Shown piece by piece: positions 10,425 through 40,432 of a DNA stretch of 64,000 nt. Both the position numbers and the translations under genes were made by a program. The stretch covers positions 7,093,048 through 7,157,047 of the forward strand of contig NW_020954626.1 of the NCBI RefSeq assembly GCF_900497805.2, written 5' to 3'. The notes beneath the pieces were generated by a model. It was not told the origin of the DNA, did not search any database, and was given only the letters and a program-made list of their open reading frames with translations. Origin of the DNA: Vombatus ursinus (Eukaryota; Chordata; Mammalia; Diprotodontia; Vombatidae). The stretch's first letter is position 1; the number at the start of each line of letters is the position of its first letter.

Positions 10425-11545
10425 GGGACTGTTGGTCAGTGAGCAAGCACTTAATAAGCTATGTGTGTGCCAGGCATTCTGCTAAACTCTGGGGATATAA
10501 AGAAAAGCAGTCCTTGCCTTCAAGAAGCTCACACTGTAATGGGGAGGGGACAACAATACATGCACATATTATCTATACAAAATGAGGACATGGTAATTTT
10601 GTGGTGTACTAACAGGTAAGGGGGTAGCTGTGTGGTACAGGGGATAGATGGAGCACCTGGCCTGGAGTCGAGAAGACTCCTCTTCCTTAGTTCAAATCTG
10701 GCCTCAGACACATATTAGCTGCGTGATGCTTGGCAAGCCACCTAACCCTGTTTGCCTCAATTTCCTCTTCTATAAAATGAGCTGGAGAAGGAAATATCAA
10801 ACCACTCCAGTATCTTTGCCAAGATAACCCCAAATGGAGCCCCAAAGAGTCAGACATGACTGAAATGACCGAACAACAAGAAGCAGCTGAGGGGATTAGG
10901 AAATACTTTGTGAAGAAGGTGATGCCTGAGCTGGGTCTAAAAGGAAACTAAGAGTGTTGACAGCAATATCTTTAATATTTCCCTCTACCCTAATGGAGAG
11001 TCTAAGAGGAAGAGGGAGAGTATGGCAGGCATTGGGGACAGCCAGAACAAAGACATGGAGATGGGAGACAGAGCACCAGGTGTGCAGAACCGCAAGACCA
11101 GCATGACTAGATCACAGAGTGCATGAAGGAAGAGTAATATGTAAAAAAGACTGAAAAAGTGGGAAGGGTCAGGCTGTGAAGATATTTAAATGCAAAGAGG
11201 CATTGATATTTGATCCAAGAGGTAACACAGGGAGCCACTGGAGTTTGACATGAGTGACATGCTTAGACCTTCACTTTAGTAAAATCACTTTGACAACCAC
11301 ATGGAGGACCGATTGGACTGGGGAGAGGTTTGAGGTCATTGCAATTGCCTAGGCAAGAGGTGACGAGGGCCTGACCTAGGTGCTGGTTGTGTGAGTGGAG
11401 AGAAGGGGATGTATGCAACACATGTTGTGAAGACAGAAATGGCAAGATTTGGCAACTGATTGGCTATGTGGGGTGAACAAGAGTGAAGAGTGAAAGATGA
11501 CACTAAAGTTGCAATCGTGGAAAACAGGAAGAATGGTGGTGTCCT
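10425..11545 (-). repeat. L2 LINE, antisense, split by a SINE
   Basis: GAGCAAGCACTTAATAAGCT and GTGCCAGGCATTCTGCTAAA mark the reversed 3' end. The later blocks GGGAGCCACTGGAGTTTGAC, CACTTTGACAACCACATGGA and GGCTATGTGGGGTGAACAAG follow the L2 order. A MAR1-type SINE sits at 10615-10890. Confidence 0.75.
10615..10890 (+). repeat. MAR1-type SINE, sense
   Basis: tRNA-like head (GGTAGCTGTGTGGTACAGGG), TTCAAATCTGGCCTCAGACA, TTTCCTCTTCTATAAAATGA, GAGCTGGAGAAGGAAAT and the RTE-like end GAGTCAGACATGACTGAAAT followed by GACCGAACAACAAG. Confidence 0.85.
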
Positions 11546-11764
11546 TGGCAGTAATATTCCTGGAAATTTTGCCTCTCTTAATTCAGCCTAAAATTGCAAA
11601 GCCTTTTTGGCTGCTACATCATGCTACTAACTCTCATTGAGCTTGCAGTCCACTAAAGTCCGTAAGTGATTTTCAGACAAATTATTCTTTATTCATGCCT
11701 TACTCCCCTATCTTATACCTGGGACAATTTTTTGTTTTGTTTTTGTTTGTTTTTGGTCTCAACT

Positions 11765-11945
11765 GTAAGACAATATAGTACAGTGGAAAGAACAATTACA
11801 TTAGTGACATTTGAACTAGGGTTCAAATACCACCTCTGACATTTTTTTTAACCTGTGAGACTTAGACAAAACACAATTCCCAGACCTGTTTCTTCATTTA
11901 TAAAATAGAAGGCTTCTGAAGTATTTTCCAGGCCTAAGTCTATGA
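11765..11945 (+). repeat. MIR/MON1-like SINE, sense
   Basis: GTACAGTGGAAAGAACAAT, AGGGTTCAAATACCACCTCT, CTTCATTTATAAAATAGAAG. It is inserted in the CR1/L3 copy. Confidence 0.65.
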
Positions 11946-12865
11946 TGTATCCCCACTGAATTTCAGCTTATTAGATTCTGTCCAACATCTTAAGACTGTC
12001 AGAATCTTTTTGCATCATGACTGACATCCTGGGTGTTGGTTATCCCTTGCAGCTTTGTGTCAAATGCAAATATGAAGAGTATGCCATTTATGCCTTTGTT
12101 CAAATCACTGATAAAAATGTTAAACAGTTGAAGGTCAACCATAGATCTCTGGGGCACACTGCCTTAGTACCTTGACAAGCTGAGATTTACCCATTAATAA
12201 CAACTCTTTGACTCTTAACCAGTTCCAAATCCCTGTAATTGTACTATACTCTAGCTCACATCTCTCCATTTTTTCATAAGAATAGAATGAGATAATGTAT
12301 CAAATACTTTGCAAAACATAGATAAATTATATATCATTCCCTTGACCTACATGCTTAATAACCTTGTAACATGCATGCTATATTTTTTTACTCATCCTCT
12401 ATTATTTTTCCTTGTTTCTAAATTCTGTACATATCTTTTTAAAAACTAAGTTATATGGCAAATTCTTTGTGCATCCCCTAGAATTTCATTCTTGAAAGCT
12501 TTCTATCCCTCCTGGTCTGTCTATTCCAGTAGAATATTACATCACTGGGATCCTACTTCTCAGTCCTTAACATCTGCTTTCCCAAACTCTAGGGCGCTTA
12601 CCAGATTATGTTCAGTTTTCATCTCTTCTTTTATCATAAACTTTAGGAGAAAGTGTTTCCCCCACCTCCCCACCCAAAGATCACATCATTTTCACCTTAG
12701 CAACCATTTTCTATCTGTTAATGAGAATTAGGTTCAGATGAACATTTCCCATTGGGGAGGTTCTTTCATCTTTTTTAAAGATAAAATTATTAAAATATGT
12801 CAAAGAAATTGTTAGTGTCTGCTTGGACCAAAGACTTCTAGAGGTCCAGCAAATGTCTAGATAAT

Positions 12866-13018
12866 TTTTTTTTTTGCTTTTTGGTGAGGTAATTGGGGTT
12901 AAGTTACTTGCCCAGGGTCATACAGCTAATAAGTATCAAGTGTCTGAGGCTGGATTTGAACACAGGTCCTCCTGACTCCAAGGCTTGAGCTCTCTCTACT
13001 ATGCCACCTAGTTGTACC
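12866..13018 (-). repeat. Short tRNA-derived SINE, antisense, with 14-bp target duplication
   Basis: T-rich start (reversed A tail), GGTAATTGGGGTTAAGTTAC, GGTCATACAGCTAATAAGTA, GATTTGAACACAGGTCCTCC, head CTATGCCACCTAGTTGTACC. It is flanked by AATGTCTAGATAAT at 12852-12865 and AATGTCTGGATAAT at 13019-13032. Confidence 0.9.
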
Positions 13019-13655
13019 AATGTCTGGATAATTAAAGTACACTATTACACTGGATGATTACACTATCACCTTTCTTAGCTGGGCTTAGCTGGTTATCTGT
13101 CTCCTGAAATCTGATTCTCCTTTTTTACATGGCCTACAGCATATTTAGAAAACAAAATTATTTCTGTTTTTCTTTCCACTTATCTTAACTCAAATGCTCT
13201 CTCCCATGCTTCCTCCCTCTGGTTACTGCATTTCCTTGTATAATCTTCTTAATACACAATGTTACTACCACTGTAACTCCCTTTTACCTATTCTGTTTCT
13301 TTTGAGTAATACCCACCCAAACCAATCATGGGTTTCATCCCAAGTCTCAGTGATATTCATGAGGTCAGTTTTGCTTCATTGTATTACAGTCTTTAGTTAT
13401 CTTGTTTGCTGTCTACTTCTGTCCTTCATATACAGACATTTGATGCCATGGATTTTACTACTGGTTTTCTTTAATTTTGCTTCCTGTGAACTTATAGGTG
13501 CTTTAACTGATATTTTTCTTCTTTATCCCTCACTCAACTCTCTCACCTCACTTCTGCCTCTGAAATTCTACTGCATTTTTGTTCTAGATCACACAATATT
13601 GCATTTTGTTACATGCATTTTATATGTTTATTTTAGTTTAACAAATATTAGTTTT

Positions 13656-13811
13656 GGGGGCAGCGAGGTGGCACAGTGGATAGAGCACCGGCCTTGAAAT
13701 CAGGAGGAGCTGAGTTCAAATCTGGCCTCAGACCAAACACTTGACACTTACTAGCTGTGTGACTCTGGGCAAGTCACTTAACCCCAATTGCCTAAAACAA
13801 ACAAAAAAAAT
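13656..13811 (+). repeat. Short tRNA-derived SINE, sense, with 13-bp perfect target duplication
   Basis: GGGGCAGCGAGGTGGCACAG head, GTTCAAATCTGGCCTCAGAC box B, CAAGTCACTTAACCCCAATT end and A-rich tail. AAATATTAGTTTT flanks it at 13643-13655 and 13812-13824. Confidence 0.93.
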
Positions 13812-13929
13812 AAATATTAGTTTTGTCTTCTCAGAAAAATGGTAAGCCCATTAAAAGCAATTTACATTTCTTTTAAGTTATTACTTATTTGGAAGAAATC
13901 AGTTTTAAAAAGGAACAGGTAAAGAATAT

Positions 13930-14095
13930 AGTGGGGGTAACTAGATGGCACAGTGGATAGAGCACCTGCCCTGGAGTCAGGAGGACCTGAGTTCAAATCC
14001 AGTCTCAGACACATTATACTCACTAGCTGTGGGACCTTGGGCAAGTCACTTAACCCTGATTGCCTCGCCAAAAAATAAAAAAAATTTTTTTTAAA
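13930..14095 (+). repeat. Short tRNA-derived SINE, sense
   Basis: Same family as the previous entry: TAACTAGATGGCACAGTGGA, GGAGGACCTGAGTTCAAATC, AAGTCACTTAACCCTGATTG, then A and T runs. Confidence 0.9.
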
Positions 14096-14434
14096 TAGTA
14101 TAGTGGTAGAATAGGTAGAAGTCAGAATGGATAAACTGATAAGGAAGAGTAAGGGACAGTGATTCTTCTAGTAACTAAGAAAAGAAATAGTACTGATAGC
14201 AGAAGGGAATATTGTGTTAATTAGCTATATATACAGTTCCAAAAGTCCTTGTATGTCAGGGAGTTATGATATGCCTGAATACCTCAAAGTGAATTCCTAA
14301 ACTAGTGAAATAGTTGTTCTTTGACATAATGATGTAATATATTAGAATGTATCTTCTCAGGCAGCTATTCTTTGAGCAGTGATACTGAGAATTATTTATA
14401 TTCATCAATATTCCCATTTAGAATATGGAAAACA

Positions 14435-15147
14435 GCCCAAAGGGCTATAAAAATAGCCTTTGACCCAGTAATAGCACTTCTAGGGCTGTAACCCAGAGAG
14501 ATCATACAAATGGGAAAAGGACCCACACATACAAAAATATTTATAGCAGCTCTTTCAGTGGTGACAAAGGATTGGAAATTGAGGGGATGCCCATCAACTG
14601 GGGAATGACTGAACAAGTTGTGGTACATGAATGTAATGGAATACTATTGTGCTATAAGAAATGATGAACAGGCTGACTTCAGAAAAACCTAGAAAGACTT
14701 GTATGGTCTGATGCTGAGTGAAGTGAGAAGAACCAGGAGAATGTTGTACACAGTAACAGCCACGTTGTGTGATGACTAATATTGATAGACTTAACCCTTC
14801 TCAACAATACAAAGATTTAAGACATCTCCAAAGGCCTCATGATGGAAAATGCTATCCACATCCAAAGAAAGAATTATGGAGTTTGAATGGAGATTGAAGC
14901 ATACTACTTGCTATTATTTTTCCTTCTGTTGTGTTTTGTTTCTTCTTTCTGGTGGTTCCTTCTATTGGCTCTAATTCTTACAGCATCACTAATGTGAAAA
15001 TATGTTTAATAGGAATGTATATGTATAGCCTATAACAGATTGGGTGTCGTCTTGAGGAAGGAGGTGGGGAGGGAGAGAGAGAAAAATTTGAAGCTCAGAA
15101 GCATGTGGAAGTGATTGTTGATAATTCAAAATAAATTAATTAAAAAA
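14435..15147 (+). repeat. L1 LINE 3' end, 5'-truncated, with 16-bp perfect target duplication
   Basis: Starts within the 3' region (CCCAAAGGGCTATAAAAATA), includes GGGGATGCCCATCAACTGGG, ATGGAATACTATTGTGCTAT and AGTGAGAAGAACCAGGAGAA, and ends in an AATTAAAAAA tail. TAGAATATGGAAAACA occurs at 14419-14434 and again at 15148-15163, which fixes both ends. It sits against older antisense L1 sequence. Confidence 0.92.
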
Positions 15148-15163
15148 TAGAATATGGAAAACA

Positions 15164-16310
15164 TTTTTTGGTTCTAGAATTTTCAACAGTTTGTTCAATT
15201 TAAAATTTCTCTTTTTGTTTATCTGTTAGATCTATTTAGCCGAGAGAGGAACATTCAAGTTTCCTACAATTATTCTTATTAGCTGTACTTTTCTGCAATT
15301 CACTTAACTTTTCCTTTTGAATTTATATGCTAAGCCATTGTTGCACATGTTTAATTTTGATGTTGACTCTAAGCATAATGTAGTTTCCCTGTTTTTCTTT
15401 CTTGATGTTGTGAATTTTTTATTTTTCCTCTGTCTGATAGCTCCTGGTTTAAAAAAAATTGCCTGATACAAGGTAAATTTTGTTTTAGACTCTCATATCC
15501 AGTCAATATGTATCTTTACTTTTAGATGTTTTTCTTACATACAAGATACTGTTGTGTTTTATTTTTCTTATCCAATCTTGTCATTTTCTTTCATTTTAAC
15601 AGACTGTATAATCTAGTTACATTTAAAGTTATGAGGCTGAGGCTTCCATATTCCTTTCACTTATTTCTTCTGTATTTATTCTTACCCCCCTCTTCATTTA
15701 GGTCAGTACTTCGTCCCAGCAATTAGGTTTGCTCGTATTATTTTGACACTAGTGTGCTCCCAGAGGCTCTCCTTTTCATCTTCCCTAAATTTACCTGCTC
15801 TATCCAAAGTTTTTGAATTTACTTAAGTCACTCATTTCCTTCTTTATATTTATCGATTTATCCCCCTTTTTGTCTGCTCTTTTTCTGCATAGATTGATCA
15901 GTCATTTTTCCCCTAATCTCTTGCTTCAGTAACTTTCTTTTATTGTGTTTCTTTCCAAGAAGTTTTCCTTTGCTTTGTCATCCTCATTACTTTTCTTCCT
16001 TTCTAATCTATTCTGATTTTTTTTTCTGGTTTGTCATTCTGATTTTCTGACTTACTTGTTCCTTTATTTTTTTATCATCTGTCATAGAGGTAAAGATTCT
16101 GCTTCACCAAGTTTGCATTCTCTCTTTTATCCATTTCCTGTATTAATACCTTTGAAATTCTTGCCCTATCCTCTCCTTTTCTTGTTTGCTGTGCCTTGTT
16201 CTTAGAAATTCCATTTAAGAGGTAAATAATGGGTTGTATTATAGAAGCCATTCTTTGTCCCAAACTGTGAGGCCCAGTTCTGCTTGTTGCTTTTACCATG
16301 ATCCAGCTCC
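15164..16310 (-). repeat. L1 ORF2 fragment, antisense, old
   Basis: The + strand shows the reversed endonuclease-to-RT linker of L1: TTTCCTACAATTATTCTTAT, a block with TTACATACAAGATACTG, and TTACATTTAAAGTTATGAGG. These parallel the antisense order of mammalian L1 ORF2. No long frame survives on the minus strand. Confidence 0.5.
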
Positions 16311-16745
16311 ATCCTTAAGGCCCTTTTATCTTATATTTGATTATATGTTTCCCCTGTAAGTCTAGGTGCTAGCTACTTGGGGTGCTCTTAAATTAAAAAA
16401 AAATGTTGATCATCTTCAAGTCAATTGATATTTCTACCCTGCATTTTTGTTTCACTTACCCAAAATATAATTAACCAGGATTAATCAAATACTCTATTAG
16501 GAGCACACATTGTAAAGAAGTGGAAAGATACAAAGTCAGAGGAAAGGTAAGGAGACAAAACAAGTAACTAAATTTTGAAAAGCTTCCAACAGCACAAAAA
16601 CCTGCTTTGTTGAAAGCAATTGAGTAGTTTAGAAAAAAAAAGCATTTTTAATTCTTCTCCTGTTTGTTACTGTATCTCTTTCTCCTATCTTAAGTGCAAT
16701 TTCTTTGTTCTACTTAGACAGGAAAAAAGAAAGAACCAAGTTATA
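16311..16745. other. Intron next to the FN3-3 exon, nothing recognised
   Basis: Unassigned AT-rich DNA directly downstream (transcript sense) of the exon donor. Confidence 0.5.
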
Positions 16746-16752
16746 CACTCAC

Positions 16753-35893
<19,141 letters not shown>

Positions 35894-36359
35894 CTAAAAC
35901 ACAAAGTTTGAAAAGTTAAGAATAGTAAAGAAAAAAAAATAAACAGGCAATAAATATTGAAAAGCCAAATTTGTATTCTTGCCAAAATAAGCAAAGGCAT
36001 AAAGATAATTTAAAGGGTAATTTTGCCAAACCAGAGATTTGTTCCCCATGTAATGTTGGTAGCCCTCCTATTTAGCGCAATTCTGAGCTATCATTTCCTT
36101 GGAACTTATAGACACAGAGAATTGGGGGACAGGGAAGGTTCTGAAATAAGAGAGGGTGGAATCAAAATATACATACATACATTTAAATATATGTTACTGG
36201 GAAGGAGAAAATCAATAATGCAGCTAGAGTTTTTCTTCATTTTCAGAAAAGTGAGATTAACATTCAAAAGTAAGAAAACTTGGATAGTATGGAAAGGAGA
36301 TAGACTTGATACAGAGAAACTAATAACAAAGCTATTAAAAGTCTAGGTTAGAAATAAGT

Positions 36360-36740
36360 GGATTACTTTCACCTGGGAGGAAAAAGTTTAGGCGAAGTAT
36401 TATGGAAGAAGAACCATCTGAGTTAGGATTTTAAGGAAGGGAAAACCTTCAACAGAGGGAAATTGGGGAGGGAGTCCATTGTAGGCATGGACATTTTCCT
36501 GAGCATAGCCACCGAAACAGGAAAGGAAAAAAGAGAATGAGGAAGGAGGTCAATTGGGTTGGAATAAAAAGTAGTAGGTGAAGGAGAGTAAAATAACGTT
36601 GAAAATTCACTTTATTAAGCATCTGCTTTGCAAGGTTATTGTGCTAGACACTAATGATGCTGGAAAGCTATGAGAAGAAGCTGAAAAAGCAGGTTGAATC
36701 TAACTATGGAGGACCTTTGTTGCCAAGACTGAAAGTTTAT
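36360..36740 (-). repeat. L2-type LINE, antisense (worn)
   Basis: GGGAGTCCATTGTAGGCATG and ACTTTATTAAGCATCTGCTT echo the antisense L2 series; the parts appear rearranged or from two copies. Confidence 0.45.
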
Positions 36741-36952
36741 ACTTTCTTCAGTCAAAACTAGAAACTCTTACATTATTTTCTATTTTGATGGATTTGCTAT
36801 TTTTCTTTAAATATAAAAAATTGGTATCTTTTGTTTTCATAGCACCTTCATTTTCAAATATCTCCCTCTCCTAACCAGTAAACCATCACTTGTAATAAAG
36901 GATAGAAGAGGAGAAAAAAGCATTTCAGAAAAACAACAAACACATCAACTGA

Positions 36953-37058
36953 ATCTTCTTCCTTTCTCTCTTCCTTTCTTCTTTTCTTTCCCCTTTCCTT
37001 CTTTCTTCTCTTCTTTCATCTTCCTTCCTTTCTTTCCTCCTTTCCTCACTTCTTTCCC
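36953..37058. repeat. Polypyrimidine tract (CTTT/CCTT-rich)
   Basis: About 105 bases almost wholly C/T on the + strand (purine-only in the PRTG sense strand), with TTCCTTTC-type units. Confidence 0.95.
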
Positions 37059-37089
37059 GAGCACACAAAAAAGCTTAAGAACCTCTGAC

Positions 37090-37295
37090 TTATCAGGACC
37101 TCACACATAATAGGGGTTCAATAAATATTTGGCAATTTAAGAACACTGAATAACAACTCAGTAATTTTAGATCCTCAGGAGGTAGTTTTCTCACCAGTAA
37201 AACAGGGATAACAATTACTGTTTTATTTACTTCAATGAGGTTACTGTGAAGATCAAAAGAGATAATAGCTGTAGAGTATCTCATAAATTATAGAG
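37090..37295 (+). repeat. MIR-type SINE, 3' part, sense
   Basis: TCTCACCAGTAAAACAGGGA, TTACTGTGAAGATCAAAAGA then GATAATAGCTGTAGAGTAT. The AATAAATATTTGGC before it is an L2-like terminus. Confidence 0.55.
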
Positions 37296-37639
37296 CACAA
37301 GATATTTTATATAAATATATATTTAGTCAGCTATTCTTTTGCAACTCTACCCATTAGTTCTCACAAAGCAATCATATTATTTGTACAGTATGCATACAGT
37401 ATAAACATAGTGATCAATAAATATAGGTTGAATGAACAAGTACATTTCACCTAACTTGGTTAATTAGTTTGAAAAAAATATCATATCATACAGTACGACA
37501 GGGCACAATTAGTTCCATAAGAACAATGTTATAAATGAAACCAATTTAAAATGGTGTAAGAGGAACAAAGAGACAGGTTTCTCAGAGATCCCCTAAAACA
37601 ATAAGAATAAACATCAAGAAAAGAAATAAACACCAAGAA

Positions 37640-38090
37640 AAGAAACAAGAAAAAGGAAGAAAATAATAATCAACCAAAATAATTAGCAAAGCTCATGAAA
37701 TACTAACAACTATAGCTAGTTTCATACTAAGAAATTTGAGAATCAGTAAGACATAGATGATTACCTACTGAAGTATAAAATACCCAAGCCAACAAAAAAA
37801 GAAGTATACAACCTTAAGAGAGACTAATGAATTGACCTATTAAGAAGGTTAAATCAGACAAACTATTAATAAACTGCGTTGTAAAAAGGCACTGGGCCCA
37901 GGCAAATTCACAAGAGAATTCTACCAAATTGTTAACAATAAACTCCTATACCATTTAGACTGTCTTAAAGCAGAGAACTACTGGTAGGCTAATTCCTTCT
38001 ACAAGGTAAATAGAGTTTTGAAACCTAAAGAAAGACAAAAGTAAGAAAAGTATAGACCAGTATCATTCATGAATATTGGAATCAATTGTT
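37640..38090 (+). repeat. L1 ORF2 fragment, sense, old
   Basis: AGGCACTGGGCCCAGGCAAA, TTCACAAGAGAATTCTACCA and GTATAGACCAGTATCATTCA follow the L1 ORF2 stretch preceding the RT core. It probably continues at 39030-39290 after inserted L2 and SINE copies. Confidence 0.6.
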
Positions 38091-38109
38091 ATTGATTTAG
38101 CATTCATCT

Positions 38110-38490
38110 CTTAGCTGTGCTTGTGACTTTCTGGACTTCACCATCTTGACTCAGCTGCCTTCTCACCCTGGAATTTTCATTCCATTCCAGCCTCCTCCAA
38201 CTGATGAATTCCTTCTAGGGCCTTCATTTTGGGGATTAACCTAGGCTGGCCATGTTTCATTCCCCTCCTACCTATGCTTCTGATTCTACATAGTGGGCCA
38301 CCAAGGCCCAACATGGGTGATCTTCCTCCCCTTTCAGTTCCCTTTTATGTGTTATTTCCCTCATTGGAATGTAAGCTCTAGTTGGGTAGGAATTGTCTTT
38401 TTTTTTTTGGTTGTTTATATTCAATTCCAAGGGCTTAGCAGGTACCTAGAGGGTAGTAAGTACTTAATAAATGCTTGTTGCCTGCAGAGA
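38110..38490 (+). repeat. L2-type 3' end, sense
   Basis: CATTGGAATGTAAGCTCTAG, TTCCAAGGGCTTAGCAGGTA, GTAAGTACTTAATAAATGCT. Confidence 0.65.
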
Positions 38491-38754
38491 ACTCCCCCTA
38501 CTTGAATGAAACCCAAGGCACAGCTGACAAGTCCTAGGGAGTTTCCAGGAGGATAGGAATGACTTGCTCAGAGTCACAGGGCTAATAAGTACCATAATAG
38601 TGATTTAAGTCTAGGTTTTCTTGGACTCCAAGCCCAGCATAACATATACTATCCTGCCATGCTGTCTCTATCATTATTGATGATATAAATAATTAACTCA
38701 GCAGTCGGACAACCACACTGGCACAGTGGAGGCTCTGGATCATCAGTGAATGTC

Positions 38755-38995
38755 AACAACTTTAAGAGGCTGCATGGCACAGTGGACAGAATACTAGACC
38801 TGGAGTCAGGAAGACCTTATCTGCCACAGACACTTACTTGGTTGTGTGACCTTGGCTAAGTTGCTTAACCTCTCTCAGTTTCAGTTTCCCAATCTTTAAA
38901 TTGAGGATAACAGCACCTACCACATGGAATTGTTGTGAGGGTTAAATGAGATACTTTCAAAACCTTAAAATATTTATACATGTAAAGTAGTATTA
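38755..38995 (+). repeat. MON1/MIR-like CORE-SINE, sense
   Basis: GAGGCTGCATGGCACAGTGG head, GGTTGTGTGACCTTGGCTAA, TTGTTGTGAGGGTTAAATGA. It follows a worn antisense MIR at 38550-38660. Confidence 0.75.
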
Positions 38996-39289
38996 CTTAA
39001 ATTGTCTCTCATAATCAAGTAGAATTTATAAATGGAAGATGAGAATTATTTAATAACAGGAAACCAACCCAAATAACAAATCATAACAACAAGAGAAAAA
39101 ATAGAGCATACCATCATTATCATAACATTAAGATATAGAGAAAGTCTTTGATAGGACTTTGAGAAACAATAAAAAGTTCACATCAGTCAAGTAATGATTT
39201 AAAAAATCCACTGAGAAACTACAATAAAGAATTTCTTCCACAAAAAAACTTTGCAAAAAAAAGTTATGAAAAAACCTGTGGGCAATTGT

Positions 39290-39800
39290 GAAGCGGAGCA
39301 CAAAGCAAAGCCAGTACCAGTGAAGACAAATATACCCAGCCCCTAAACCACCTATGTACAATAGACAAATGTAGCCTGGAAGGGTCTGTGTTCTAGAGTA
39401 GCAAGAACAAAGCATCCCACACCCCAAAGCCACAAAAAGGTTGGAAAGACTTAGAGTAGTCAGGAAACCCCACGGTGGAGACCTTGGAAGCCCAGGGCAA
39501 CAGCAGCAACCAGAGTGGCACGTATGGCATTCAGAATGGAGATGTCACAGGGGGCAGTGATAGTGTTATGCATTTCAAAAAATCTTCTGGAGTGGTGAGT
39601 ACAGGAACCCAGCTTTAAACAAAGAACATTCAACCACCTCATCCAAAAGTTTAGAAAGAGGTGTAGTGTAGCCCTGGCACAAGGTCTCAGTTTCTTAGTT
39701 AAAACTGGAGAATTGAGTAAATTTTTAAAAATTGACCATTATAAAAAATTATCCTAGATCTAAAGAGAAATGTCCCTGATGGAGCAGATACACAAAGAAT
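39290..39800 (+). repeat. Possible old L1 5' region
   Basis: GC-richer than its surroundings and reminiscent of the L1 5' UTR at 52020-53000 (GGAAGCCCAGGGCAACAGCA), but no decisive motif. Unassigned if that resemblance is wrong. Confidence 0.25.
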
Positions 39801-39809
39801 GACAGAACA

Positions 39810-40432
39810 AACCTGAGGACCTTGACCTTTCTTGTGTAACTTTCTTTGTGTAACAAAGCCCAAAAGCATGAGCCGTTTTCCTCATTGGTGGAGATCAATA
39901 CCCTGTGCCTGAGTGAGAGGTGAGATGAAGTTGGCCACAGTGGGAAAGAAGAGAGCTCCACTTCCCTTTAAATATCTTCACTCTTTTTAATCTCTTCTGG
40001 AAATTGAATCTCTTCTAGTCTTTTTGAGTCACTTCAGTAGCTTCTGGCTTCCAGCTTCAGGAGAGAAGATGGATGATGCCAACCCCCACTTCAGGTTTCT
40101 GAAGGGAGAGTAAGACTCTGGGACAAAGATGACATTGAGAGGAGTTGGGAGTCTTCATCATGTCCCTAACTCCAGCTTGCTAACACTAGAGACTTTGGGG
40201 AATTTTTCCAAGACATGAGATTCTCTTTCTTGATTGAACTGAATTACCTCACTCTCAATAAAAGATTTCTTTCACTCTGTATTGTCCATATATGCTCTCC
40301 TCCTGTTTTAGAGAAATGAGTTTCTTTGCTCTTCATCATGTGTGTTCATTGCAGAACTGGTATTTGATAGTAATGGAGTCAAGCTTTGGGTGTAAAGTTG
40401 GAGTCCCGCTTTCCCTACTAATAACAGTGATC
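39810..40432 (+). repeat. Solitary LTR-like element (endogenous retrovirus kin), tentative
   Basis: Starts with TG near TGAGGACCTTGACC, has a CCCTTTAAATATCTTCACTC promoter-like block at about 39965, a polyadenylation-type CAATAAAAGATTTCTTTCAC at about 40257, and ends near CCCTACTAATAACA. Length about 620 bp fits a retroviral LTR. No gag, pol or env region is attached. I could not confirm the ends by a target duplication. Probably moderately old. Confidence 0.4.

Larger units (their letters stand above)
9970..13640 (-). repeat. CR1/L3 LINE, antisense, long copy with nested insertions
   Basis: Collinear antisense blocks: 9990-10425 (near the LINE 3' side: CAGCCTCAGCAGGAAAG, TCTGGGTTCTGCCCTCTGG), 11555-11760 (GCCTCTCTTAATTCAGCCTA, TTTTTGGCTGCTACATCATG), 11945-12540 (GCAGCTTTGTGTCAAATGCA, GATAAAAATGTTAAACAGTT, CTCTGGGGCACACTGCC) and, less surely, 13060-13640. 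Interrupted by L2 with a SINE (10425-11545), a CORE-SINE (11765-11945) and a short SINE (12866-13018). The long open frame on the plus strand at 13194-13697 falls in this element and is not a gene. Confidence 0.65.
1..16752 (-). other. PRTG: PRTG intron (3' side), incomplete in window
   Basis: This stretch lies downstream of the FN3-3 first-half exon in transcript direction. I searched it by eye on the minus strand for FN3 Trp/Tyr motifs, the juxtamembrane region and a transmembrane helix and found none. It is filled with interspersed repeats listed separately. Confidence 0.75.

Noticed and set aside
13194-13697. 167-codon open frame on the + strand
   Set aside because: It lies in antisense CR1/L3 sequence and its end runs into a short SINE. 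The composition is hydrophobic from AT-rich DNA, with no domain.
13656-13811. tRNA gene (box A and B like sequences)
   Set aside because: The tRNA-like head belongs to a SINE with a target duplication and tail. The same applies to all similar copies in the window.
16075-16299. 74-codon minus-strand frame near the last PRTG exon, considered as the next FN3 exon
   Set aside because: It lacks FN3 Trp/Tyr motifs and does not begin with the expected continuation of FN3-3.
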